Source: Sporichthya polymorpha DSM 43042 (GTDB taxonomy: Bacteria > Actinomycetota > Actinomycetes > Sporichthyales > Sporichthyaceae). Taken from it: a DNA stretch of 64,000 bases. Both the position numbers and the translations under genes were made by a program. The notes below the pieces were generated by a model. The model was not told where the DNA came from, searched no databases, and saw only the letters and a list, made by a program, of their open reading frames with translations. Every line of letters begins with the position of its first letter. The stretch's first letter is position 1. Location of the stretch: the NCBI RefSeq assembly GCF_000384115.1, contig NZ_KB913029.1:1522907-1586906 (forward strand), written 5' to 3'. Positions 45,228-53,303 of this stretch are shown one piece after another.

Positions 45228-47810
45228 CTACTTGATCTTCTTCTTGCCCGCGGCGCCGGGGCCCTTGCCGCCGGAACCCTTGGCGGACACCGTGAAGGTG
45301 TAGCTGCCGGACTTGAGCTTGGCGAACTTCACCGACCGCTTCCCCGCGGAGGTGTTCTTGGTGATCTTCTTCTTCCCGACCTTCGCGACGACCTGGTAGC
45401 CGGTCACGCCGCCCGCGGGCGCGTAGACCGGTGGGCTCCACTTCACGGTCGCGGTCCTGCCCTTGGCGGTGACCTTCACGTTGCGCGGGTCGCTGGGCTT
45501 GGTGGTGCCGCAGACGTAGAGCGTGATGTCGTCGAGGGTCCAGCCGTCGAAGGCGATCGCCCGGTCGCCGATGACCCGCCAGCGGAACTCGACGCTCTTG
45601 CCGGCGAGGAAGCTCAGGTCCAGGCGGCTGGAGCCGTAGCCCTTGCTGTCGCCGCCGAACGCGACGTACGGCGACCCGCCGTCGGGCCGGATCCGCCGGT
45701 TGGGGCCGTTCTCCCACGTCCGGCCGGACGCGCTGGTCCAGGACCCGCCGCTGATCCGGTACTCCAGCACCGCGCCGTCGTAGTACTGCGTGACCACGCC
45801 GGTCTCGCCGAGGCTGTGGTCGAGGCGGTACTGGTGCGCGAAGCGCAGGAACGGCCTCACACCCTTGGGGATCGTGACCTTGGTCTTCAACGTCGCCGGG
45901 CTGGAGAGGGCGCGGTCGGGCTCGATGCCGTAGACGCTGAACGCGCCGCTGCGGGCGTAGTCGTTGATCAGCGACCACTGGTCGCCGAGCGCCCACGTCT
46001 TCTTGTCGAACTTCTCGAAGCCGTCGTTGATCAGCCCGACCCGGCGCGTACCACTCGGGCAGACCCCCGCCTCCGGGGCGCCGGCGCGGCCGGGTGGCTG
46101 CTTGCTCATCTCGGTCGCGATCACCGCGCGGTCCACCGACGTGCAGTCGCCGGCCGTGAACCCGGACTGCCCGACGAGATTGCGGCAGGCCTGCTGCAGG
46201 ACGCCGCCGAGGTCGGCGTAGTCGGCCCCCGAGGTCAGCATCCGCAGGGAACGGAAGAACAGGACCGCGGTCTTGGTCGTCCCGAGCCCGGGAATCGACT
46301 GGCCGTTGAACGAGCCACCGACGGCGATCAGGTACGCGGCCTTGTTGCCGACGCCGCTGTTGTTGTGGACGCCGCCGTTGTCGACGAAGAACAGGTCCGC
46401 GTCGTAGTTCGGCGCTGTCATCCGGTCCGGCTGGCCGAGCGGCGGCAGGAGCGTCGCCCGCGGGTCGGCCATGTTGCGCACCGGGATCTGGTCGAGCGGC
46501 GCGTCCTCGCCGATGACCCAGGGGCTGTCGCCGTCGTCGGTCGCCTTCGCGAGGTCGACGAGCTCGCCGAAGATGTCCGACATCGACTCGTTGATCGCGC
46601 CCGACTGGTACAGGTACAGCAGGCGGGCGGTCTTCTCGGTGACGCCGTGGGCGATCTCGTGGGCGACGATGTCGTCCGCGCGCGTCCAGCCCTGGCCGTA
46701 GTACATGCCCCGGCCGTTCCAGAACGCGTTGTCGAACAGGTTGCCGTTCGTCGCCGAGCACAGGGTGTTGCCCGGGCAGTACCGGACGGTCGAGCGCAGC
46801 CGCTTCCCGTCGCCGACGTCGACGCCGAGCGACGCCGTCAGGTCGACGCCGAGGACCTTGGAGAAGAACGCGACCGTCGCGCCCGCGTAGTCGTACGCCT
46901 CGTCGACGTCGACCGGCGTGCCCTTCGGGCCCTGCCCCTCGGCGCGGGCGTACGTGGGCTTGCAGTCCTGCCCGAGGTCGGACTTGTCGGCCTGGTTGTT
47001 GCGGTCGCAGACCACCCGGTTGGCGTGCGTGATCAGGTCGAGCTGCAGCGGGATGGTGCCGGTGCGTGCGTCGACCAGGACCATCTCCCGGACCGCTCCC
47101 GCATCGCTGACCTCGGTGCGCCAGACCGGCCCGGTCGGCAGGTGGTGGCTCTCCGGGACGCCGATCAGCACCGGGTCCAGGTGCCAGAGCTCCGGCGTCG
47201 CCGCCCGGACCGCCGGCGCGTGCGCGTCCGGGTGCTCACGCAGGACCGCGGCGAGCGCGGTGGCGCGGGCCCGCTCGGCGGAGACCGACGGGCGGGCGCT
47301 GCGCCCCGTGGGCGCCAGTTCACCGGTGACCGACTTCAGTGCCCCGAGGGGGTCGAGGACGACGGCGAGCTCGCCCCCGAGGACCGGGAGGCCCGCGCGC
47401 AACTGCTGGAAGCGGACGAGGCGGTCCGTGCCGAAGGAGTTCTCCAGCCCCTCGACCTCGGGGATGAGCACCAGCTCCTCGGCCACGTCGGTCAGGCCGA
47501 ACAGCGCCGCGGCGCGCTTCAGGTGCGCCCGGGCCTGGGTCTCGACGTCGGCCGCCGGGGAGATCCCGACCGGGAGGGGGATCGGCTTCCCGACGTCGGT
47601 CCCGAGCAGGTGCGCGAGGCCCCGCGCGTCGCGCGTGACGCGGATCGGACCGGAGGTGAGGTCCTGGAGCAGCGCCTGCGTCGCCCACGAGGCCGGCGAG
47701 CCCTCGGCGACCAGGGCCGTGGGCGCGGCCGGCTCGGCCTCCGCGACGTGGATCCCGACGCCCGCGGCAGCGACGACGGCAGCCAACGCCATCACCGGTA
47801 CTGCGCGCAT
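45228..47810 (-). CDS. Secreted M4 (thermolysin-like) neutral metalloprotease
   Basis: 860 residues from ATG 47810. Signal peptide (AVPVMALAAVVAAAGVGIHVAEA), FTP/PepSY-type propeptide, then the M4 catalytic domain. Zinc motif VAHEIAHGVTE (HExxH), the third-ligand helix GAINESMSDIFGE, and the substrate/active-site His region FFVDNGGVHNNSGVGNKAAYL. After about residue 610 comes a beta-sandwich region with GFEKFDKKTW and FDGWTLDDITLYVCG, then a fibronectin-III-like domain (PSDPRNVKVTAKGRTATVKWSPP...GVTGYQVVAKVG), and a Lys/Gly-rich end. Extracellular protein degradation is expected. The frame extends upstream of 47810 without a signal peptide, so that part is rejected. Confidence 0.92.
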   Translation of the reverse strand: MRAVPVMALAAVVAAAGVGIHVAEAEPAAPTALVAEGSPASWATQALLQDLTSGPIRVTRDARGLAHLLGTDVGKPIPLPVGISPAADVETQARAHLKRAAALFGLTDVAEELVLIPEVEGLENSFGTDRLVRFQQLRAGLPVLGGELAVVLDPLGALKSVTGELAPTGRSARPSVSAERARATALAAVLREHPDAHAPAVRAATPELWHLDPVLIGVPESHHLPTGPVWRTEVSDAGAVREMVLVDARTGTIPLQLDLITHANRVVCDRNNQADKSDLGQDCKPTYARAEGQGPKGTPVDVDEAYDYAGATVAFFSKVLGVDLTASLGVDVGDGKRLRSTVRYCPGNTLCSATNGNLFDNAFWNGRGMYYGQGWTRADDIVAHEIAHGVTEKTARLLYLYQSGAINESMSDIFGELVDLAKATDDGDSPWVIGEDAPLDQIPVRNMADPRATLLPPLGQPDRMTAPNYDADLFFVDNGGVHNNSGVGNKAAYLIAVGGSFNGQSIPGLGTTKTAVLFFRSLRMLTSGADYADLGGVLQQACRNLVGQSGFTAGDCTSVDRAVIATEMSKQPPGRAGAPEAGVCPSGTRRVGLINDGFEKFDKKTWALGDQWSLINDYARSGAFSVYGIEPDRALSSPATLKTKVTIPKGVRPFLRFAHQYRLDHSLGETGVVTQYYDGAVLEYRISGGSWTSASGRTWENGPNRRIRPDGGSPYVAFGGDSKGYGSSRLDLSFLAGKSVEFRWRVIGDRAIAFDGWTLDDITLYVCGTTKPSDPRNVKVTAKGRTATVKWSPPVYAPAGGVTGYQVVAKVGKKKITKNTSAGKRSVKFAKLKSGSYTFTVSAKGSGGKGPGAAGKKKIK

Positions 47811-47943
47811 GGCTCCCCTCGGGACGGGCACGACGAAATCCCCCGAAAGCCGGATCCTGTCACACGAACGTGAGAGTTCCAGCGGCATTGCCCCGTCCGT
47901 GCCGGACCATGACGAACGCCCGGAACGGCCCGAGTCCGCCAGG

Positions 47944-47949
47944 TACCCT
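47944..47949 (+). promoter_or_regulatory. Leaderless -10 box for a small membrane gene
   Basis: TACCCT ends exactly 6 nt before ATG 47956. Confidence 0.45.
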
Positions 47950-47955
47950 GCGGAC

Positions 47956-48117
47956 ATGTTGCGGCTGCTGCGCTCGCCCGGGGGCGGACCCGCGTTCCGC
48001 ACGCGGGTCGTCGCCCTGCTGCTCGCGCTCGGCATGCTGCTCGCCGCGGCCCCGCTGCTGGTCCCGATCACCCGCTGGGCGGTCGGCACCGTCGCCCCGC
48101 GCCGCGCGGCGGTCTAG
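47956..48117 (+). CDS. Small membrane protein of unknown function
   Basis: 53 residues: basic N-terminus, one hydrophobic helix (VVALLLALGMLLAAAPLLVPI) and a basic end. No family recognised. Support comes from the leaderless promoter signal, the codon bias and the tight fit between the metalloprotease and hutI; it is not proven to be expressed. Confidence 0.5.
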   Translation: MLRLLRSPGGGPAFRTRVVALLLALGMLLAAAPLLVPITRWAVGTVAPRRAAV

Positions 48118-48130
48118 ACCGGTCTAGACC
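48111..48130. repeat. Tandem 10-bp palindromes carrying both stop codons
   Basis: GGTCTAGACC occurs twice head to tail. The first supplies the TAG of the small plus-strand gene, the second the TAG of hutI on the minus strand. It can also fold as a hairpin. Confidence 0.8.
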
Positions 48131-49290
48131 GGGCGGCCGTCCTTCCAGACGGCCGCGACGAGGGGGACCCCCGGGCGGTAGGCGAGGTAGCCGACGTCGG
48201 GGGCGGCGAGGATCGCGAGGTCGGCCCGGGCCCCGGGGCGCAGGACGCCGATGTCGTCCCGCTGGAGCGCGCGGGCGCCGCCCGCGGTCGCGGCGTGGAC
48301 CGCCTCGGCGGGGCTCATCCCCATCTCCCGCACCGCGAGCGCGATGCACAGGGTCATCGAGGTCGTGTACGACGTGCCCGGGTTGCAGTCGGTCGCGAGG
48401 GCGACGGTCACGCCCGCGTCGAGGAGCCGCCGCGCGTCCGGGTACCGCGCGCGGGTGCTGAACTCCGCGCCCGGCAGCAGGGTGGCGACGGTGGCGCTGT
48501 TCGTGAGGGCGTCGACGTCGGCGTCGGTCAGGTGCGTGCAGTGGTCGACCGAGGCGGCACCGAGTTCGACGGCGAGTCGCACGCCCGGCCCGGGTTCGAG
48601 CTGGTTGCCGTGCAGACGGGGCGTCAGACCGGCGGCCCGGCCGGCGCGGCAGACCGCGCGAGCCTCGGCCTCGTCGAAGGCGCCGCGGTCGCAGAAGACG
48701 TCGATCCACCGCGCGTGCGGCGCGGCGGCCGCGAGCATCGGACCGGTGACGAGGTCGACGTAGGCCGCGCGGTCGGCGGCGTACTCGGTCGGCACGACGT
48801 GGGCGCCGAGGAACGTGGTCTCGTCGGTGAACTGACGGGCGATCAGGAGCGCCCGCGCCTCGTCGGCGACGGTGAGCCCGTAGCCGGACTTCACCTCGAC
48901 GGTCGTGACTCCCCCGGCCCGTAGCTCGCTGAGGAGGCGGGCGACGTTGGCGGTGAGGATCTCGTCCGGGGCCGCGCGGGTGGCGGCCACCGTGCTCGCG
49001 ATGCCGTCCGGGGCGTAGGGCCGGCCCGACATGCGCCCGACGAAGTCGCTGAGCCGGTCGCCGGCGAACACCAGGTGGGTGTGGGAGTCGACGAACCCGG
49101 GGAGCACCGCCCCGCCGGCGGCGCTGACCGCCGCGTCGCACGCCGGCGCCTGCGCCGCCGGGCCGAGCCAGGCAACCTTCCCGTCCTCGACGACCAGCGC
49201 CGCGCCCCGGACCTCGCCGAGGATCCCCGGCCCCGCCGCGGGGTCGTTGGTGACGAGGGAGGCGATGTCGTCGAGCAGGACCGCGCTCAC
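48124..49290 (-). CDS. hutI: Imidazolonepropionase
   Basis: Third step of histidine degradation: 4-imidazolone-5-propionate to N-formimino-glutamate. 388 residues, amidohydrolase superfamily. Metal motif [15 protein letters not shown] near residue 68, [38 protein letters not shown] with the metal His, SVDHCTHL, and [17 protein letters not shown] start. Last gene of the hut cluster, 13 bp after hutF. Confidence 0.96.
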   Translation of the reverse strand: MSAVLLDDIASLVTNDPAAGPGILGEVRGAALVVEDGKVAWLGPAAQAPACDAAVSAAGGAVLPGFVDSHTHLVFAGDRLSDFVGRMSGRPYAPDGIASTVAATRAAPDEILTANVARLLSELRAGGVTTVEVKSGYGLTVADEARALLIARQFTDETTFLGAHVVPTEYAADRAAYVDLVTGPMLAAAAPHARWIDVFCDRGAFDEAEARAVCRAGRAAGLTPRLHGNQLEPGPGVRLAVELGAASVDHCTHLTDADVDALTNSATVATLLPGAEFSTRARYPDARRLLDAGVTVALATDCNPGTSYTTSMTLCIALAVREMGMSPAEAVHAATAGGARALQRDDIGVLRPGARADLAILAAPDVGYLAYRPGVPLVAAVWKDGRPV

Positions 49291-49303
49291 CTGGTGGCTC
49301 CGA

Positions 49304-50638
49304 TCACGTCAACGCTCCGATCGCCGCGCGCAGGGCGCCGGGGACGTCCTCGACGAGGGTGTGCACCCCGTCGACGACCACGACCCGACCGGAGGCGACG
49401 ACGTGCCGGACGTCGGCGGCGGTGGCCGCGAACACCGCCGTGGCCGCGGTGGGCGGGCAGCCGGCGGTGCGCGGGGTGTCGAGAGAGATCGTGACGAGGT
49501 CGGCGAGGGCGCCGGGCTCGATGCGTCCCGCGTCGCGCCAGCCGAGGCAGGCGTGCCCGGCGGCGGTGGCCGCAGTCAGGAGGTCCTCGGCCGGGTGCCC
49601 GCCGCGGCGGCCGGAAGCGAGGCGTTCGTGGAGCTCGACGCCGCGGGCCTCCTCGAACAGGTCGATCACGGCGTGGCTGTCGCTGCCGAGGGACAGCGCA
49701 ACTCCCGCCGCCCGCAGCGCGCCCGCGGGGCCGACGCCGTCCGCGAGGTCCCGCTCGGTCGTCGGGCAGAAGCAGACCGTCGCGCGGTTCAGGCCGTAGA
49801 GGTCGATGTCACCCGGCGTCAGATGTGTCCCGTGCACGGCGGTGAAGTTGCTCGCCACGGCTCCGGCGGAGTGCAGCAACGCGGTGGGGGTGCGACCGGT
49901 GGCCGCCCGGCAGGCCTCGTTCTCGGCGGGCTGCTCGGAGACGTGGGCGTGCAGCACCGCACCGCGCGCCGCCCACTCCGCGACCATCTCGACGTCCCGC
50001 GCCGGCACCGCGCGCACCGAGTGCACCGCGGCGCCGAGCTTCGCTCCGGGCCCGGGGTCGAACCGCGAGACCCGCCCGAGCCAGCCACCGACGTTCCCGT
50101 CGGAGAAGCGCGCCTGAGCCGGCGTCAGGTCCTGCCCGAAGCCGCCGGTCAGGTAGCAGGTGTCGAGGACCGTTATCCGGATCCCCGCCTCGCGCGCGGC
50201 CTGCGCGACGGCCGCGCCCATCGCGTTCGGGTCCGCGTACGGCGCCCCACCCGGGCCGTGGTGCAGGTAGTGGAACTCCCCCACGACGGTGATGCCGGCC
50301 AGGGCCATCTCCGCGTACACGGCCCGGGCGAGAGCGAGGTAGGAGTCCGGGTCGAGTCGTTCCGCGACCGCGTACATCGCCTCGCGCCAGGTCCAGAAGT
50401 CTCCGCCGCCGTCGTGGGTCCGCGCCCGCAGCGCGCGATGGAAGGCGTGGGAGTGCGCGTTCGCCAGACCCGGCACCGTCAGGCCGCGCAGGACGGTCGC
50501 GCCCGCCGGCGGGGTCGCGGCCGGGGTGACGACGATGAACCGGTCCCCGCTCACCGAGATCGCGACACCGGACACCGGGCCCTCGGGCAGCAGCGCGTGC
50601 TCGCACCAGAAGAGCGAGCCCGGGTCGGGAGCGCTCAC
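49304..50638 (-). CDS. hutF: Formimidoylglutamate deiminase
   Basis: Converts N-formimino-L-glutamate to N-formyl-L-glutamate and ammonia. 444 residues, amidohydrolase superfamily. [19 protein letters not shown] near residue 58, [46 protein letters not shown], and [20 protein letters not shown] are the HutF motifs. GTG start shares GTGA with the upstream M20 gene stop. Its presence means the five-step formylglutamate route rather than direct HutG-type formiminoglutamase. Confidence 0.95.
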   Translation of the reverse strand: MSAPDPGSLFWCEHALLPEGPVSGVAISVSGDRFIVVTPAATPPAGATVLRGLTVPGLANAHSHAFHRALRARTHDGGGDFWTWREAMYAVAERLDPDSYLALARAVYAEMALAGITVVGEFHYLHHGPGGAPYADPNAMGAAVAQAAREAGIRITVLDTCYLTGGFGQDLTPAQARFSDGNVGGWLGRVSRFDPGPGAKLGAAVHSVRAVPARDVEMVAEWAARGAVLHAHVSEQPAENEACRAATGRTPTALLHSAGAVASNFTAVHGTHLTPGDIDLYGLNRATVCFCPTTERDLADGVGPAGALRAAGVALSLGSDSHAVIDLFEEARGVELHERLASGRRGGHPAEDLLTAATAAGHACLGWRDAGRIEPGALADLVTISLDTPRTAGCPPTAATAVFAATAADVRHVVASGRVVVVDGVHTLVEDVPGALRAAIGALT

Positions 50639-51879
50639 GTGGTGGGGACCGGGTCGGCGGCGAGGTCGGACGCGAGGTCGGTGAGGACCGCCGCGAGGGC
50701 CGCGACGCCCGCGTGGCAGTCGGCGGTCTCGGCGTGCTCGTCCGGCGCGTGCGAGACACCGGTCGGGTTGCGGACGAACAGCATCGTGGTCGGGATCCCG
50801 GCGGCGGCGAGGATCCCCGCGTCGTGCCCGGCCCCGGTCGGGATCACCGGTGCTCCCCCGAGCCGGGTCGCCACCCGCTCCCCGAGGTCCCGGCCGAAGG
50901 TGACCGCCGGCGACCAGGACTCCTCGGTGAGGTCCACGCTCACCCCGTCCTCGGCACCGCGCTGCCGGGCGGCGTCGAGGACCTCGGTGACGACGGCCCG
51001 GACGGTCGCCTCGTCGGAGCCGCGGGCGTCGAGCCAGGCGTTCACCTCGGAGGGGATCGCATTCGTGCCGTTCGGACGGACCGTCACTTTCCCCACGGTC
51101 GCGCGGGCCCGCAGGTGCAGGGCGGCCGTCCGGGCCTGCTGCACCGACGCGGCGAAGGCGAGCATCGGATCGGCCCGGTCACCCAGCGCGGTAGTGCCGG
51201 CGTGGTCGGCGCGCCCGCGGAACGTCAGCCGCCAGCGGCCGTGCGGCCCGATCCCCGACCCGACCGCGACGGGCGCGCTCGTGTTCGCGAGGTACCGCCC
51301 CTGTTCGACGTGCAGCTCGACGAACGCCCCGATCCGGGACAACCGCGTACGGTCCGCGCCGAGCCAGGCCGGGTCAGCCCCGGCGGACCGCATGGCCTGG
51401 GCGAGCGTGATCCCGTCGCCGTCGCGCAGGCCGGCAGCGCGCGCCGGGTCGAGGGTCCCGGTCAGCAGGCGCGACCCGATGCACGGGACGCCGAAGCGCG
51501 CACCCTCCTCGTCGGTGAAGGCGACGACCGCGACCGGGCGCGGCGGAGTCCAACCGTCGGCGGCGAGGGCGTCGAGCGCGGCGAAGGCCGAGACGATCCC
51601 GAGCGGCCCGTCGTAGGCGCCGCCGTCGGGGACGGAGTCCAGGTGTGAGCCGGTCACGATCGCGGGCCCGGGCAGGTGGTCGCCGAGCCACGCCCACAGG
51701 TTGCCGTTGCGGTCGCGTTCGACGGCCATTCCGCGGGCCTTCGCCTGCGCGGTGAACCACTCCCGGCAGGCGAGGTCCGGGGCCGTCCACGCGAACCGGC
51801 GGTACCCACCGCTCGCGGGGTCGCGGCCGATGCCCGCGAGCTCGGCCCACATCCCGTCGAACCCCGTCCCGGCGTCCAC
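50635..51879 (-). CDS. M20 family amidohydrolase (allantoate amidohydrolase-like); candidate N-formylglutamate deformylase
   Basis: 414 residues, di-metal M20/M28-like hydrolase of the AllC/carbamoylase group. Metal ligands: GSHLDSVPDGGAYDGPLG, FTDEEGARFG, FVELHVEQGRYL and HAPDEH. Dimerisation domain contains GRADHAGTTALGDRADPM. Chosen start GTG 51879 with GGAG upstream; the frame is open into the permease gene but without homology. It overlaps hutF by 4 bp and lies in a hut operon with no classical HutG. Homologues in Streptomyces hut loci are, as I recall, also named allantoate amidohydrolase. Hydrolysis of N-formylglutamate is the inferred job. Confidence 0.88.
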   Translation of the reverse strand: MDAGTGFDGMWAELAGIGRDPASGGYRRFAWTAPDLACREWFTAQAKARGMAVERDRNGNLWAWLGDHLPGPAIVTGSHLDSVPDGGAYDGPLGIVSAFAALDALAADGWTPPRPVAVVAFTDEEGARFGVPCIGSRLLTGTLDPARAAGLRDGDGITLAQAMRSAGADPAWLGADRTRLSRIGAFVELHVEQGRYLANTSAPVAVGSGIGPHGRWRLTFRGRADHAGTTALGDRADPMLAFAASVQQARTAALHLRARATVGKVTVRPNGTNAIPSEVNAWLDARGSDEATVRAVVTEVLDAARQRGAEDGVSVDLTEESWSPAVTFGRDLGERVATRLGGAPVIPTGAGHDAGILAAAGIPTTMLFVRNPTGVSHAPDEHAETADCHAGVAALAAVLTDLASDLAADPVPTT

Positions 51880-51893
51880 GCGAGGCTCCGGCG

Positions 51894-52652
51894 TCAGGGT
51901 TCCGGTGCCGGCGGCGGCATCGTCGGGTAGGTCGAGACCGGCCCCGCGCCCGGCGCGCTCGCCGACGTGGGCCGGTCGGCCGGGGCGCGGAATCGGCGCG
52001 TCAGACCGGGCGAGGTGAAGTGGTGGCCCACGGCGACGATGATCGCGTCGAGCAGCACGGCGAGGATCGCGATGAGCACACCGCCGGTGGCGACCATCCC
52101 GTAGCTGCGGAACTCGTCCGACTGCCCGTCGATGATCAGGCGGCCCAGCCCGTCGGCCCCGACGAACGCGGCGACGGCGGCCATCGCGACGACCTGACGG
52201 GTCGACTTGCGGACGCCTTCGACGAGGTCGGGCAGCGCCATCGGCACCTCGACCGAGCGCAGGATCTGACTGGGCAACATGCCGGCCGCCCGCGCCGACT
52301 CGACCGCGGCGGCGTCCACCAGTCGGATCCCGGTGTAGGCGGCGGTCATCATCGGCGGGACGGCCAGCAGCACCAGCCCGAGCAGCACCGCGTCGTTGCC
52401 GGTGTCGATCTTGAGCGCGAAGTAGCAGAAGATCCCGAGCGGGGCGACGAGACGGCCGATCGCACCGAGGGTGATCGGCACGTCGTCGCCGCGGCGGCCA
52501 TGACCCACCATCAGACCGATCGGGAACGCGATCAGGGCGGCGATCAACAGCGCGCCCAGGCTGAGCATCAGGTGCTCGAGGATGCGGTCCCCGATGCCGC
52601 CGCTGCCGGTCCAGTTGTCGGCGTCGGAGAGGTAGTCCCACATCAGGTTCAT
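51894..52652 (-). CDS. ProU/OpuC-type ABC transporter permease
   Basis: 252 residues, about six TM helices. Binding-protein-dependent permease with the EAA loop in DAAAVESARAAGMLPSQILRSVEVPMALPDLVEGVRKSTRQVVAMAAVAAFVGADGLGRLI. The C-terminus is a Pro/Ala-rich cytoplasmic tail, as in the partner ATPase. ATG overlaps the first permease stop (ATGA). Confidence 0.92.
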   Translation of the reverse strand: MNLMWDYLSDADNWTGSGGIGDRILEHLMLSLGALLIAALIAFPIGLMVGHGRRGDDVPITLGAIGRLVAPLGIFCYFALKIDTGNDAVLLGLVLLAVPPMMTAAYTGIRLVDAAAVESARAAGMLPSQILRSVEVPMALPDLVEGVRKSTRQVVAMAAVAAFVGADGLGRLIIDGQSDEFRSYGMVATGGVLIAILAVLLDAIIVAVGHHFTSPGLTRRFRAPADRPTSASAPGAGPVSTYPTMPPPAPEP

Positions 52653-53293
52653 CGGATCGTCACCAGCTTCGACCACGGCGCCAGCAGGCGGTTCGCGCGC
52701 ACCAGCGCGACGTCGGCGCCGAACGCGATCAGGCCGACCAGCGCGATGCCGACGAGCACCTCGGTCTCGAACCCGGTGTCGAAGCCCTCGATGAACAGCG
52801 TCCCGAGACCGCGCACCCCGAGAATCGCGGCCGCGGTCGCGAGCGTCACGCACAGGACGGCGGCCGTGCGGAGCGCGGCGATGATCGCCGGCAGCGCGAC
52901 GGGCAGCTCGACCTTCGTCGTCCGCGCGAAGCCCGACATCCCCATCGAGTCGGCCGCGAGGCGTACGTGCGCCGGCACCGCGACGACCGCCTCGGCGACC
53001 GCGCGCGTCAGCAGTCCGAGGACGAGCAGCGAGAGCCCGATGACCACGTTGACCCGGTCGTTGAGCTTCGTGTCGAGCAGCGACGGGAACACGATGAAGA
53101 ACGTCAGCGCCGGGATCGCCTGCAGGAACGTGCACAACGCGAGAATCGGGAATCGCGACCTGCGCGAGTACGCCACCAGGACGCCCAACGGCAACGCGAG
53201 CAGCAGCCCGATCAGCAGCGGCACGAACGCCAGGATCGCGTGCTCGCCGATCAGGTCACCGAGATAGCTGCGGTTCTCCCACGCCCAGTTCAT
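52649..53293 (-). CDS. ProU/OpuC-type ABC transporter permease
   Basis: 214 residues, six predicted TM helices. HAILAFVPLLIGLLLALPLGVLVAYSRR at the start, ALCTFLQAIPALTFFIVFPSLL, and the EAA-type loop AADSMGMSGFARTTKVELPVALPAIIAALRTAAVLCVTLATAAAILGVRGLGTLFIEG. Forms the channel with the second permease. 10 bp after the ATPase gene. Confidence 0.93.
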   Translation of the reverse strand: MNWAWENRSYLGDLIGEHAILAFVPLLIGLLLALPLGVLVAYSRRSRFPILALCTFLQAIPALTFFIVFPSLLDTKLNDRVNVVIGLSLLVLGLLTRAVAEAVVAVPAHVRLAADSMGMSGFARTTKVELPVALPAIIAALRTAAVLCVTLATAAAILGVRGLGTLFIEGFDTGFETEVLVGIALVGLIAFGADVALVRANRLLAPWSKLVTIR

Positions 53294-53303
53294 GTACCGG
53301 CCC

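Noticed and set aside
45054-47873. 939-codon plus-strand open frame over the metalloprotease
   Set aside because: Antisense to an M4 protease with intact HExxH and signal peptide; no motif in the translation.
45228-48089. Upstream extension of the metalloprotease to 48089
   Set aside because: The added 93 residues are Ser/Arg-rich without a signal peptide, whereas ATG 47810 opens directly with a good signal peptide.
49031-51616. 861-codon plus-strand open frame over hutI/hutF/M20 genes
   Set aside because: Antisense to three well-supported enzymes, with Arg/Ala/Pro/Ser-rich non-conserved translation.
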